Positions 36,601-48,962 of a DNA stretch of 64,000 nucleotides are shown here, in pieces. This DNA is from Cylicocyclus nassatus (lineage: Eukaryota; Nematoda; Chromadorea; Rhabditida; Strongylidae), in assembly GCA_958299035.1 (NCBI GenBank), contig CATQJL010000112.1, forward strand, positions 81,362,636-81,426,635. Reading direction: 5' to 3'. The notes below the pieces were generated by a model that saw only the letters and a program-made list of their open reading frames with translations, did no database searches and had not been told where the DNA came from. Numbering within the stretch: the first letter of the stretch is position 1; every line of letters begins with the position of its first letter. The translations under genes were made by a program, and so were the position numbers.

Positions 36601-39600
36601 ATTACCAGTTCATTGCATGCCGATCTTCTTGTATTTCGGTTGTGATAGTTAGTCACGATTAGCCGTGTTTGAAAATTACTATCACAACCGAAATGCAAGA
36701 AGGTCGGCATGCAATGATACTGTTACAGTTGTCTTATCGCGAGCAGTCGCGACGATCAAATCGCTTGAAGTCCCGAGGCCTAATGCGGTCAGTGCGGCAG
36801 TATAAACAACCCAATGAGAGCCTTCAAACCGTGCCGGTTGCCGCTTTTACGCAGAAGCACCATTGTAAAACGCGAAGAACCGGGTACCACATCAGACAAA
36901 CAGTGTGCAAAGAAATTCTTTACTGTAGAAGAGAATCTTCAGAGCGGCAAGTTAACGACAAAACAAAAAATCGTGCAAGTATCCTGCGAACAAACACTTA
37001 CGCGCCCCACAGACAAAACTGACCTCGGGCTTCGGCGCAAAAGCGCCAACCGGCTGCACAAGCCGCAACCGAGCGGTCTGGAGGCTTCTTTAAGCCTTGG
37101 CATACCTCACGCGATCGCAGTGTGACGCGATTTGGCAATACTCCAAGTGTTTATAACTCATCCTGGGCGCATTCTGGATAAACAGAACATAAGGCATTTA
37201 TCGATCTGCGAACGTCTCCTCTTTACATTTAGAATGGGCTCAAAATTTGTTATGGATAGTAAAAATTTGCCAAATCGTGTCTCAGCTGAAATCGCGTAAT
37301 GTGTGGCCAACGCCTTATGCCAACGACCATGCTGCTCTCAACGAAGTGCTACCCACATGGGAGTGGTCAATTTACTGACCAAACAATAAATATAGAAATA
37401 CTTTTTAAAAAAATACATGAAAATCTTGAAATAACGAAGAAAATCTCAAAACGAAAAACACTGTTGTTTATCTAACGTTCTGCAAAAGCCAGCACATTGT
37501 CGAATCCCGCATTTTCAGCTACACTGCGTCGTTATTTTTCCGGTCCAAAACTTCTGAAGGCATAGCGGACTGGCGATCTGCCACCAAAGGCGAAGTACCC
37601 TTCGCATCATTACCTAAAATGATAAATGAAAAGAAGTAACATCAAAACGTAAGACAAGTAGCTTGGGCGCCGATTACAAACGAGTGCGGAAGAAAGTAGT
37701 CCTAACTAGCATATGATCAATGTTTGCAACTTCAAATCCACTTTCAACAGCACTGCTCGTTCCTAGTGAATGAAGCATTGAAAGCTGCGAAACGAAGTGA
37801 AATGGAGAAGAAGAGAAAGTTGGAAACGACACGCGAACAAGGAAAAAGTAAACAGCAGCTAGCTTAGCGCAAATTAGATATGAAAAAAAGCCGAAGCAAG
37901 CCAAAGTCTCCTCAATACTAATTGAGAAACGACGACCACCAAGGAAAAAAACGAACGATGCCGAACAGATTGTAGTGAATATCAAGACCTTATAATAAAG
38001 GGCTAAGGGTTGTTTACGTGTTTTTGTGTGTGTGTGTGTGTGTCCGTCTGTTACGAAATTCGTAGAGCATGTTCCAGCCAGCGTTCTAAGCCCAAATTTC
38101 GCACAGCTCATGGTGCCTTCATGAAACTCCAACTTGCAAAAGCACGAGTAGACTCGTTGAGTGGATCCCTCAGAAATTGCGTGCCAAAAGGTCCACCTGG
38201 CCTCTGTCCCGCAAAATTGGATCCGTATGTTCGACCTTTTGCAAAGTCGTGGATGTGTTTGGTAAGCAAAGGTACAAGCGATGGACTTTAGCCCAAAAAT
38301 AGTCAAAAGTTCACCATATAACGAAAACGGCGCCAAAAAGAATTGGTTGCGTAAATGGTCAATTTGCCAAGGTTCTAGCCAAGCATTTGAGAAGATTTTT
38401 GCACAGAGATGTAGTTCATGGTTACTATTGCCTTTATGATGACTACCAAGCCATGATAAATTCAACAAACTATCCACATTTGCGTTTGTCTTCCTGCGAA
38501 AAGTTTTACCATGAAGGAAATCACCGATCTCAAGAGAAAAATTTTCTAAATGAGTAGTTGTTTACATCTTATTCGTGGTAGTCGGCATAGCGCGGTGAGT
38601 TCCAGTGAGAAGATTTTATGAGAATGAGTAAAGCACATAGATAGGTATAGCCAGTGCGAGCCTCTGCGAAGCAGAGGTAACGCACTGGTATCTTATAAGC
38701 AGCTTATAAGCAAACTCAAAAGTAAATGTCAAAGCAAAGCAAGGAAGAACACAATGCGAAGAACTGCACCTAAATTCAAAGGCAAAACAGTTTAAAACTA
38801 GAATAAATGAAGAAAGGAACAAGGAAGAAGAAAACAACAAGAGAATGTTACAGCAATGCGATTATAGGACTCAGCGACGCCATTATCGATTGGAGCGCGC
38901 TTTCTCCTTAGGAAACGGGGCTGTTGAGGCTATTTTTGCCTCTAGCAATGGGGAGAGGAGGAGGTTTGGGACCAAATTTTCAGTATATACTAATGTTTAG
39001 GCGTAGAGTAGATTTATGTAAAAATTTTGGAAAAATTATGTGAATTGAGAGTTTTGCCAAGCTCAGCTTGTCATTAGCTTGTCAAATGACAAGCTAATTT
39101 GGAAATAAGTTGGGGAAACTCTTCATTCACATAAGTTTTTCATAATTTTCCATACATTGTTCCTTAGTCCTACTGCGCATATACACACCGAATCCCGCGC
39201 GATTTCGTCGCCTCTGCGTTGCAAACGAGCCATTTTGCCATTTCTTTGGTAACGGGAAATTTTCAGAAAAAACTTTGCCACAACCTTCAGTCACATAATT
39301 TTTCAATGAAACTCCTAAGTTAGCTCCTACAGGCTTGTGTCCACGTGTGTACCAAGTTTCATACCATATCGTCATCTGCGCGTTGCAAACGAGCCATTTG
39401 AATTTACAACTTCATTTACTAATTTTGCAAAATCTTTGGAAAAAAATGCTTATTACTCGTCCCGTTCACATAAGTTTTTCATAATTTTTCATACTTTGTT
39501 TCCACTAGCCTCTCTCCGTTCGCCTTCAAAATCTGGTGTCATACCGTGACGCGTACATTGAGAACTAGTCATGTATGCCGTTACAAATAGCTCGTTTGAG

Positions 39601-41720
39601 CGGCGTCGCGCGTGCGGCAATTAGCGACGGCGCGGTTTGACGGAACTCCAGTCTTCGCATGTTGAGGCACATAACATGTTAAAATAAGCAGAGAACGTGC
39701 ACTACCAATTTTTTTTCCGGGGCTCCGCCCCGGACCCCGCAAAAACGATTTCCCCTTTGCTTTTTTTGCCGAAAACGATTTCCAGCTTGTCATTTGACAA
39801 GCTCGTGCCGGGCCCTGTGTACGACCAGTGCGTACCATGGAGTAGCTAAAAAAACTATTTGATACTTCAGTTGAACGAATCATTCGAAATAGGCAACTAG
39901 TTGTTAGCAGCAGTTTTAATATTCACGCCTTAGCCTCACCTATCTTATGCTCTTTTCTAAAATTTAATTTTCAATAAAACTGAACGCTAAGCCAGCTTTT
40001 ATTATACTAAAATTCCAAGAACTCTGCATATCTCTGTGAAATTAGTAACCAAGCTAAGAGGCTTTCCCAAACTTTAAGTGGCGTGTGATATTGCTAAAAA
40101 TGGTCAACATCTCACTTGCAGTTGTGAATACAGGAACCGATAAACAGCCTGTTTGAGGCACTCTAGAGAAGATGTACCTGCAATAGCTTGATTTTTGCAG
40201 TTGAATATGAGTTTCTATTGCATTACAATGGCAACTTGTTCTCTTAGAATCAAACTGCCTCTAATTTATAATTTACCATTGCGTCACCTCTGCTTGGCAG
40301 AGGCTCGCATTGGCCCTACTTTCTGGATGCCTTACTTATTCCCGCATAATAATGACATTGAAACTCACCGCGCTATGTAGGCTATCACGAATAATTTGTA
40401 AACAACTACTCATTCGTAGAGGTTTTTCGTGTGAGATCGGTATTTTCACGTAGGTGAAATTTTTTCAGAAAGGACAGATGCAAATTTGAATAGGTTTTGA
40501 ACTTCTTATGGCTTGGTAGTTGCTATAACGACAAAAATCACCATGGGCTTCATCTCTGGAACTTGGCAAATTGAGCATTTACGCAACTAACTCTTTTTGG
40601 CACCATTTTCATGAAGTAGCTTTAGTCTAGTTTTCTGGGCTAGAGTTTATTGCTTCCACATTAGCTTGTCAAAAATATTCAAGATATCGCAAAAAGTTGT
40701 GGTGCAGGCCCAATTTTGCTGATCAGAAGCCAGGTGGATCCGTTTGACGTGCAATTTTTGAGAGATCCACTCAACGGATCCGCTCGTGCTGTTGTCCAGT
40801 GGATTTTCATGATGTTAGCTTGCGCCAAGCAAAATTTGGACCCAATTCCTTGGCTGAGACTTCTTCTGCGAATCTCGTGACAGATAGATTTTCACATAGA
40901 CTCGCACACACACAAAAAAAACAGACGGCATTAGCGCGTTATTATGATGGGATATCTAATCATTCGTTAATGGGATGAAATGCAGTTATGTATTAGGAAA
41001 CATTAAAAATATCTGATTAATGGTAAACGTGAAAATTACTTGTAAACTGGTTTCGTTCCGTCGGGAAACAGCGAAGCATTTTGTGAGTAGAACCACCTTC
41101 CAGCGTGATAGAATTCATAAATGGATGTCACGTTTTGGTCAAACAGACTATCAAGCTCAGCTTCGTCCTGATTTACCACTAGTTTGGAGATATTTTGAGA
41201 AATTTCGACTTTTGATGCAACCGGAAGAGGCTGCTGACAGTTTGGAATCACAAGTTGACGATCAATGCTGTACACCACTCCGGTTACGTTTTGAGTTTCA
41301 GAACCATTCTTGTAAATGGTGCACATACCCTAAAATTGATAATAAAAAATCTCTCTATGCAACATATTCGACTAATTCAATTTCAAAAAGAAAGATGGGG
41401 AAAACCGTTATGAGCTGGACGAAATGGGCAAAGGTGCAGTCAGGCTCTTCGTAGCACACTTGAAGGCATTCCGGTTCACTCTTTTTCAGCATTTCATACT
41501 TGACGCTTGCCACAAAATCTCCCTGGTGTGGAGTAAAGGTACAACCAGACGCTTGTTGGACCTGCAAATCAAACATGAGAACACTTTTTACTGTTATTAG
41601 CGCAAAGTGATTTCCAAATTGCTCCAAATTATTCAGTAGGAAAGAGTGTTCAGCATCTTTATCTACCTGCATTCCAATCAGGGGCAACATCAGAGTACTG
41701 AGAAGAGTTAAGAAGCACAT
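33617..41720 (-). CDS. Secreted PAN/Apple-like cysteine-rich glycoprotein, unit 2 copy (intact, 5 exons)
   Basis: Gene model read by eye. Coding parts on the minus strand are 41667-41720, 41406-41561, 41040-41329, 40116-40177 and 33617-33867; phases agree at every junction and give about 270 codons. Exon 1 encodes a hydrophobic signal peptide (MCFLTLLSTLMLPLIGMQ). Exons 2 and 3 hold six cysteines in PAN/Apple-like order: SGCTF, ECLQ, VCYEE, DCTF, a cysteine in CTIYKNG, and IPNC. Exon 4 contains TGCLSVPVF; exon 5 contains GKVYNVTGYTF and a cysteine cluster VACAGTCCG, and ends with Val-Asn-Cys-stop. Several N-glycosylation sequons (NGS, NVT, NIS, NAS) fit an extracellular protein. Acceptors are tttgcag, attttag, tattgcag and ttttcag; the exon 2 donor GTTTTC is weak but present in both copies. 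A 5.3-kb transposon lies in the last intron. AATAAA motifs lie downstream (33441-33450). The PAN assignment rests on cysteine spacing only; the ligand or role is unknown. Confidence 0.75.
34893..35355. mobile_element. 463-bp MITE, second copy, inside the 5.3-kb hAT-like element
   Basis: Ends CAAGGGAAGGATACC and GGTATTCTTCCCTTG, flanked by TCA (34890-34892, 35356-35358). Exactly the same length as the copy at 29893-30355 and similar inside (caaatct, cgttt/agcgtt, ctacaa blocks), but diverged. The TCA duplication argues against strict TWA target choice. Confidence 0.75.
36163..36801. mobile_element. Inverted-repeat element with ACTGCCGCACTGACCGC ends, with nested MITE
   Basis: Left end ACTGCCGCACTGACCGCA at 36163 and right end TGCGGTCAGTGCGGCAGT ending at 36801. 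An AAGGCCCC-family MITE (36541-36782) with a long internal palindrome lies near the right end. Target duplication was not resolved. Confidence 0.45.
37988..38689 (+). repeat. R1 interspersed repeat inside the 5.3-kb hAT-like element
   Basis: Starts cttataataaagggctaagg and ends at gcactggt, with a GT tract at 38024-38043. A member of the R1 family, nested in the hAT-like element. Confidence 0.65.
40276..40945 (-). repeat. R1 interspersed repeat, reverse orientation, in the unit 2 PAN gene intron
   Basis: Starts ccattgcgtcacctctgc and ends gcgcgttattatgatgg, the mirror of the family. It lies in the intron between exons 3 and 4 of the unit 2 PAN gene; the corresponding unit 1 intron (14573-14770) lacks it. 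Confidence 0.65.
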
Positions 41721-41735
41721 GATCACAACGTTTGA

Positions 41736-41750
41736 TTTCCTGCAAAAAAC
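41736..41750 (-). promoter_or_regulatory. Acceptor-like site just upstream of the start codon (possible trans-splice site)
   Basis: On the minus strand a ttttttgcag stretch ends at 41740 and is followed by 19 bases and then the ATG of the signal peptide exon. Unit 1 has the same arrangement (acceptor AG at 15472-15473, ATG at 15452). An AG acceptor this close to the ATG is what a spliced-leader site looks like in nematodes; an ordinary acceptor after a non-coding first exon is the alternative. Confidence 0.4.
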
Positions 41751-42364
41751 CTTTGCCTGTCAGTAGCTCAAAGTTTTGCTCTATAATCTTGCAAAACATA
41801 CAATATATTTCGCTTATAGTACGCTTTCGAATGCCAGAGCCAGTGCTAAAGAAGAAAAGGTTGGGCTTCGAATCAACGACAAACTTGCAAACTGCTGTTT
41901 GAGGAGTTGTCTGAGATTGAGAGATTACTGATCTTATTTGAAGAGTTTCACAGACATCGTTATTGTTGTTGTAAAGGTTGGACAGAGTAGGGAGCTAATA
42001 AAATTACGAGACTGGTTGAGCCTAAAGGGTAGAGGTGCACTGTTTTGTCAGGAGAGGTAGAATATGAAGCTGTGGGTGGCTGAATGTTCTACCTTAAGAG
42101 CGCAGATTTCAATACGGAAGTTGGTTCAGGGCATGTAGGAACTAAGGTACACTAGCCGTTGTTGAACAAAATCAAACAAACTCCCTAAGCGTTGAAAATT
42201 TTGTGAATCCTAAACGAGTTTTTTTGGCAAACACAAAACTAATGCATGAAAACCTATCTACTATTTGATCGATTCCTGAATCTTATTGTAACTTCATAGA
42301 CGTTGTTCGACAATTCAAATGCTTCACAAGTTATTAGAGAAATGAGAGATATATATAGCGAGAT

Positions 42365-42585
42365 CAGTGGCGTACACAGGATGTACGGTAGGGGCGGGGA
42401 GGGGGGGGGGGGGGGTGACGACAAAAAAATCTTCTGGTGAAGGTGCGTGGCTGACGCCGAAAATCCGAAAATCTTTTTGTTGTTTTTTCTTTTTATACCC
42501 AAGTATGTAACTCTCAAAAATTTCGCGGCCCATTCTCGGATTAGAAGGGGGTGGGGAGGGGGGGGGGGGAGGGCGTGCGCCAATG
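42365..42585. mobile_element. hAT-like MITE with CAGTGGCGTA ends, unit 2 (decayed)
   Basis: Decayed counterpart of 18074-18429 at the same place in unit 2. The left end CAGTGGCGTA is intact, the right end has mutated to gcgccaatg, the flanks are agcgagat and agtgggat, and about 135 bp of the interior is missing. Confidence 0.65.
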
Positions 42586-43135
42586 AGTGGGATAGAACCC
42601 TAAGATAGTACTCTGGTCTTGCTTTATACAGGAACAATTCGCATAAGTCACCACACATAAGTTCAGAGAGAATCAGAAGGCTTATGAGGCGAAAATAGAA
42701 AAAGTTGTAGGACGTCGAAAACAGCTAAGCGTTTGCTCCTGAAGCCTGTTCAGCCGCTCGGAGCCAGCTCAGCTGACCAGACTGAATTGAGGGCGGGGTT
42801 TAGTTTCATAAGGAAGTGGAGGCGGAGCAAGACTTAAGGGACCAATAGCGCAATTACCGTAATGGTTGCGGAACTCCTCCCTGCTCTACCCAGGCGAAGA
42901 ATTGTTGAACTGATGACTGTGATAAAAGTTTTGGCCTTGCACACAAATAGCGGATCACTTCATTTGCAAGATTGGTGGGCATAGTCCTGAAAAGCAGACG
43001 CGATTCATCTTGTCCTTTTAGGTCGTTTTAACTTCAGTATTACTAGTAGTTTTGAGTTAAGTAAAAGTAAACAGTTTATTAGTTTAGTTGTGTGTGGATG
43101 CACACACACTATCCAGCTTACGATCTATGTAATCG

Positions 43136-43200
43136 ATCTATCTATTCGTACTTATGGTCAGCGATCTGCTATCGCTGACCATAAGTACGAATAGATAGAT
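43136..43200. repeat. Perfect 30-bp inverted repeat (hairpin)
   Basis: Arms 43136-43165 and 43171-43200 are exact reverse complements around a 5-base loop ctgct. Units 1 and 3 have only a single copy of the arm core (taagtacgaat / gagtacgaat), so the palindrome arose in unit 2. Confidence 0.85.
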
Positions 43201-45706
43201 AAATACGAATCTCTGCAGGATCAGTGTTTTTTCAGCCTTTCTGCATGCTTTTGTTCGTTATAGGTACCGATGGCAACATTGATGAGGATCTTACTGAAAT
43301 TGTATGGAAAACGGCTGACACATCCAAAATTTGTGTGCGAGTATGCGTTGGCCACATCGAGAGACGAAAGGTGTCATAAAATCGCAGCTTCTAAGGACTA
43401 ACAACACCATATGTATGTATTAGGTTGTTACATAAATTTTGTTACACTCGACTGAAAAAATGCTCATAACTTTCTCAAATAATTTTTCCTTGCTCCCAGA
43501 CTATGTGTAATGTTGCAGATTTTTGATATATACATGCCACACATGAAAAATCAAATTTTAAATTTTTTTGAAATTTTTTCGAATTATTTTTGGCATATTT
43601 CCATTTTTGGTTGATGAAAAGTTTGATCTTCCAAACTGCTTCAGTATTACTACCAATGGTCCCCAAAGTCTATAAAAAAAATTTAAAAATGTGGAAAAGA
43701 AGAATAAGAGAGTTTTTATGAAACAAAGAAAAAAAATGAAGGTTGGGGTGCCCCTATAGTGTTCCCTTTATATTCACTGTAAGTCATGTGGTGAGGGCAT
43801 AAGTGGTGCCAGCAGATAGCCCTTTATCCCTTCCCCATATATGCCTGATATGAGGTCTTGCCGAATTTTCTAGAGTTTTCCAGAGGAAGGCGAAGAAAGT
43901 GTAACAAAACTAGCTTCCGCCGGACTTTTTACAAAGCGCTGCGGAAATTGCGGAAAAATGGTTGCGCAGCACTTTGGCCTGCTAGTACTTTCGCAGAGCT
44001 TCAAATGTGTTACTTACGATGTTGTCTCGCCAAGAACTAGAGTGCATTGAAGAAGATGTCATCCTTAGTGCAGAGGTAGTGAGTGAGTCTCGCACAACAG
44101 AGAAGGTTCAAATCTCGATTACGCATTTTTCGGAAGTTCCACAGGGGACCCGGCGGAACTTCCCCAACTGCGAACTTTTCGTTCTGCGGAAATTTCGGTC
44201 AGTTGTCTGCATCGTTCTTTCGGCGACTATGAGGGTATCTATCATGGGACAAAAGCAACAATTACGCTGGAATTTTTAGTCACATATAAGGAGTTCTATC
44301 CAATGTGTAGTTTGATTTGCGCATTTTTTATATTTTAACCTCTTTCGGTCAGTAACAACTGTAGCTTCTTCCTCTATAAATTGCAAAAGCGCTGATTGCC
44401 GCCTCTCGCTTATATTTGGATTTTGGTAACGCGCGGCGATTCCAGCAAAGTAGTATAGATCTTCTGCCGAAAGCTGTTACGGACTGACAGTTTTGACAGC
44501 TTCTGACTTCTGACTTCTGAAGCCACATTCAAGTGTATCCATAGTTATGAGAGCAATGTCTTTTCCATTTTTCCAAACTTGAAAATCGATTGTTTTTTTA
44601 TGAGAAAAAGGTTTTTAGTTTGTTTTTCTTATTTAGTTTGTTTTTAGTCTTATTTTTTATACATGCGCAAGCATTTGGTGCTTGCATGAAAAAAAAATTG
44701 AAGCTAATCTTATACTAAGATCTCTCACTATACGTGTCTCAAGAAAAGGTGCACAGATTTTGATTTTGATATCTCTCTTGTTCTAATGTTTTCCGCCAGA
44801 ATGTGTACCGTTTTGTAGCATCTTGAACTTAGACTAGCAATATGGAGCCAATCACCAAGAGGTCTTCGTTACTGTAGGATTACGACAGGACAAAAAGGAT
44901 TTCGGGTTACTGTATGCCATTTTTGAAACAGCACACAAAAGCAAACAAGCCAAAAACTTTTTTGCTAGCTCAATGTCGCTGATTTCAAATACGAAGTTTG
45001 CACTTCCCTGTGGTAATGCCTTCTAAAATTATAACCCGTAAACGGTAATAACTGTTTTTGTATAAGTCATAAGTGTGACGACAATCTCAGAGAAGCTCAA
45101 AAATTCAAAAAGTTGTGCAGTGAAGTCAGCATGCGTGGAAACCCTGCTACAATTCTCCGAATATTTTTTGAACATTTTTTTAGACAGCCTGTTCCAAAAC
45201 GTTTTCGTGTTCTGAAAGTTCCTACCGTAGTCCTACATTATCAAGGATCGGCGATTTGCTTCTAAACTGCAAATCTAAGTTCAAGCCAGCACCACGCAAT
45301 GTTACCTAACAATCGACAGAGGATTAAAGCAAGCATTGATGATCCAGCTCAAAATTTATTGGGACATCCTTTGCTAGGGTTGTGCTCCAAAAAGCCATTT
45401 TTGTGTATATTGCACGCGTGTAGCACTTCGCAGGGTTGGGCTTCTTTGTCCAGAAACCTAGGTTGGCATCAACTCTATGCTGCATTCTCAAGCGGAAGTT
45501 GGGTAGTCGTACACCTGAGAAAGTTCTATAATTTTTCTCTTCACGACTCCTATAAATTATACGATAGTGTAAAGCGAATAAGAAAAATTCGTTTTTTCTT
45601 CTAATTTTCCTCACGAAAATCTTCGTATAATCAAAGCAGCCACAAATGGCACTAATGCCCAAGCAGGTAATACTATGATGCTTTGAATATTCTCATACAC
45701 ATCATG

Positions 45707-45789
45707 ATAAGTTAAGCCAAATCACCCTTCCCACAATGAAAGAAGATCAATGGTTTTATCATAACTTGTAATAACGGCCTGGTTGTTTA

Positions 45790-45880
<91 letters not shown>

Positions 45881-46001
45881 TGTGTGGTGTGTGTGTGTGG
45901 TGTGTGTGTGTGGTGTGTGTGTTGGTGTGTGTGTGTGGTGTGTGTGTGGTGTGTGTGTGGTGTGTGTGTGTGTGGTGTGTGTGTGTGGTGTGTGTGTGTG
46001 T

Positions 46002-46096
<95 letters not shown>

Positions 46097-47040
46097 CAAT
46101 CATGTAATAATAGTAATCATGTAACCTAACAAGGTTGCATGATTACTCATCTGAACCATGCGAAGTCTTTCTTATAAGCATAGCGTTCTTTACTTCTCAG
46201 CCTTTGTTGCTATCACACCAAAACATGCATCTTACTGTATTGCATCTTTCGTAGTTTCCATCCAATAGCCTCTTTGAAAAATCAGTCCTATTGCTCAAAC
46301 AAGATGTCACACCAATCAATTGGGATTTTGAAATGCATAAGGTTACTAGGCAAAATTAATTCTCCATAGTTACCTCCAAAGCAAAAAAAACTGGTTGCGC
46401 AGCTTTCAGCTTCATCAAAAGGTGGATCAGAAATCAATCAGATTTTGGAATGTAAACATCAGCAGATAATCAACTTCTGCACAGCGAATTCTTGTGAACA
46501 CAAGAGGAAAACAGGATTCTCACATTTTAAGGTTGCTAAAAGGGCCTCTCACATTGGTATCAGTAGACTAAAATTTACAGCTCAGAACACCTTATTTGTT
46601 CAGATGCGTTCTGTTGAAGCAAGCTTCTAAGCGTAAATTCATCTGCGGAACATAATCCCTTCACTTCTTCGCGCTACTCTCTAGGGGAGGAAGACAGTGC
46701 ATATACGTGGTACTTGTAAGAGCAAATATCTCTTGTGTCATCACAAGAACAGGTAAGTTCAGAAACGGCTGCCTTAATGAAAATTGGGTGTGTAACAATT
46801 AGAAAAATGTTGTGGCTTTTCATAAGTAGCGACGTAACATGAATTATGGTAGCTCATGTGCAAACCTTACCTAAACTGCATCGCTTAATCAATCATTAAA
46901 CTCTTCATTAGGCAGATCTTTGTGCTAGATTTCGAAATCACTATCATGCAAATCACACTCCTCTGCATCCTAGTACTCGAGTGGAGAATTCAACAAAAAA
47001 AATCCCGAAAACATGTAATATTAGCCAACTTGGTTTGTCT
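45707..47040. repeat. Tandem array unit 3, left arm
   Basis: 45707-45760 matches 9083-9140. The sequence from 46127 (ggttgcatgattactcatct) to about 47040 matches 10086-11090 of unit 1. Between them lies a GT-rich expansion that replaced the intervening unit sequence. Similarity to the array stops near 47040. Confidence 0.7.
45767..46094. repeat. GT microsatellite expansion grown from an R1 5' end
   Basis: Starts with an R1-like 5' end (cttgtaataacggcctggttg), followed by about 300 bp of GT dinucleotides with interspersed GGTGTGTGTG variants. It replaces unit sequence equivalent to about 9140-10085. The long Cys-Val and Thr-His reading frames through it are artefacts of the repeat. Confidence 0.8.
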
Positions 47041-48962
47041 CACAATGACTCGCAAATCGCGTGCATTAAGACAAATTAACATTAGAAGCTGTCTTCGTTG
47101 CAGACTTTCTTGCTCTTCCCAGCTGCCACATCGGTAATGTATATTATTTCATGAGAAAGTGCTGAGATGATCTATGGTTCTTACAACCCTTTGTTTTCAC
47201 CCATCTAACTTTGGCTTTTCGGAAATTTTACGAGGCTTTTGGAAAAGCTTTGATAATAAGGTAAACCAAACTTTTGCCAATTGAACCAACTTTTTGTAGC
47301 TTGTGTGACTTGCTTTTCAAAACTTTCAAAAAATATTTTTTAAGTAACCGAGTTTTATGTTCGGCCTATTCTGACCTCGTAAAACATGAAATGGTTACAG
47401 TTGAAGTACCATTTGAAAACTTTTTCTCCTCCTTCTAACAGTTGCCTTTCCTTGACGAAACATGCGAAATTTGCAAAAAATCGCGGTATTTCTCAATTCT
47501 ACGAATGCGCAATGACCCATGACTTTCAAGATCCTCACATTTGAGCGGAAATCGCTCTTTTACTTTGTAAGGTTAGTAATAGTGATGATCGAGTGTTGAA
47601 GCCTCAGTAATTTGAAGATTTTGCATTGTTTAACGCAGCAGAAGTGATTCCAAAACACAACTTTTGGATAGTCATTTAGCAAATTTCTGAAAGAGTCGGG
47701 AGAAAAGATTGCCTCAGGCAAAGTTCAGATTGCTTTGCCCTCCCGGATGGCTAAAGCTCCGCAAAAGTGTCAAACGAAAATTTTGAAAATCAGGGAAAAG
47801 CAGGGGAACGAAGGGTTATATTTCCAGTGATTATCTCAGCATTCTTCCAAGAAATCACACCTTGAATGCAGCAGTTTAAAAAGCCGCTCTAAAGTATTAC
47901 TTTATTTCTTTATTTTTTCTTTATTCTACCGCATTTGCTGGTGGATTCAAGAACTGACAACAAAACTTTTGGATCGCTATACCATTGCCTGTCTTCGATC
48001 TTCGGGCCATGAAAGATTTGAGATAGTTGACCTTCAAAATATCGCGCTCCGGTTCACGACTGAGTGAAATTGAAAATACTAGAATAGAGTTAAGACTTCT
48101 AGTCGTATCTGTTTTCTAAGTACGATTTGATTTTGCAGTAGAGACGCAGCGAGAAGTTTGGCATTGCCTAGCATGCTTTTTTTATCACATTGACAAGATA
48201 GAACTATGTTTTCATTTTCCCTTGCAAACTTTGTAATTGATGTTTCTCTTGCTATTGAACACATTTAAAACAGAATACATAAATTCGGAATAATTATGCG
48301 AGGTCATGGGTAAGTTCGTTCCCGGGAATGCTCGAAGTGAGCACTTGCCGAGCCCTGTGTGAGCCTTAAAATCAATGCAGAAAGAACATTCACAAGACTG
48401 CGTTCAATGACATGATTGTGTACAAAATTTTAGCAGACATTAGGTGAACAAGGAAACAAAAAGCTAGTACTAAACTTCATAGTATCGCATAGCGATAATT
48501 CATTGTCGCGCACCCCCCAACATCTGTAAGCACGGCTAAGTCGCAAGAGTTTAATGATTATCAAATCTTAAGAGGTCAGATTCAAATGTATATGAAACAA
48601 AAAAGACTGAAGGCATTGAAGGCATCGAATTTCAGAATCTGCAAAGTTGTGTATCAGGGTTCTCACGCTCGCTGATCACATTATTCAACTTCTAATAAGT
48701 TTGTAACGCTTCTCGAACGGTATAATCTCAATTTTAGAAGGCATTGCAAAAACAGCGGGTTACTTAGCGTAATTCATAAAAGCATTGTGGTAAAGTGCGG
48801 AGTTCTATTCAATGTCAGCGCTTCTGGCTAACCTAGTGTGAAAGTTTTCAGGTTGCTTGATTCGCTTACTGAGGCGAAATAGGGCCATCAATGGCTAAAA
48901 AACCCTTTTTAGAGATCCTAAGTAAGCCTACAGTAATGAAGCCCGGTTGGTGATTCGCTTCA
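47041..48962. other. Non-array sequence replacing the centre of unit 3; nothing recognised
   Basis: No similarity to units 1, 2 or 4 was seen and no convincing exon. In the other units this position holds the PAN gene. Confidence 0.5.

Larger units (their letters stand above)
34479..39817. mobile_element. hAT-like transposon, 5.3 kb, in the last intron of the unit 2 PAN gene
   Basis: Ends are inverted: CAGGGCCCGGCACGAGCTTG on the left, its complement on the right. They are flanked by a perfect 8-bp duplication TGTACGAC at 34471-34478 and 39818-39825. Unit 1 has no insertion at the matching point (about 14286). Right-end sequence from about 38884 is shared with the COPB2-carrying element. The interior is a patchwork of other insertions: a 463-bp element (34893-35355), an inverted-repeat element at 36163-36801 with another nested in it, and an interspersed repeat (37988-38689). 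No transposase reading frame was recognised, so this copy is probably non-autonomous. Confidence 0.8.
27457..45706. repeat. Tandem array unit 2
   Basis: Second copy of the unit, enlarged by insertions at 27567-28108, 29893-30355, 31241-32627, 34479-39817 and 40276-40945. Its left half (27.5-34.4 kb) is very close to unit 4, closer than either is to unit 1. Its right half (41.0-45.7 kb) matches 14.75-15.6 kb and 18.0-23.4 kb of unit 1. The junction with unit 3 at about 45706 lacks the 0.7-kb interspersed repeat found at the unit 1/2 and 3/4 junctions. Confidence 0.8.

Noticed and set aside
37674..38477. A 267-residue minus-strand open frame
   Set aside because: It runs across an R1 interspersed repeat; other R1 copies do not keep the frame and no protein family is recognisable.
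45722..46124. Long Thr-His and Cys-Val reading frames of 100-125 residues
   Set aside because: They are translations of a GT/CA microsatellite in several frames.
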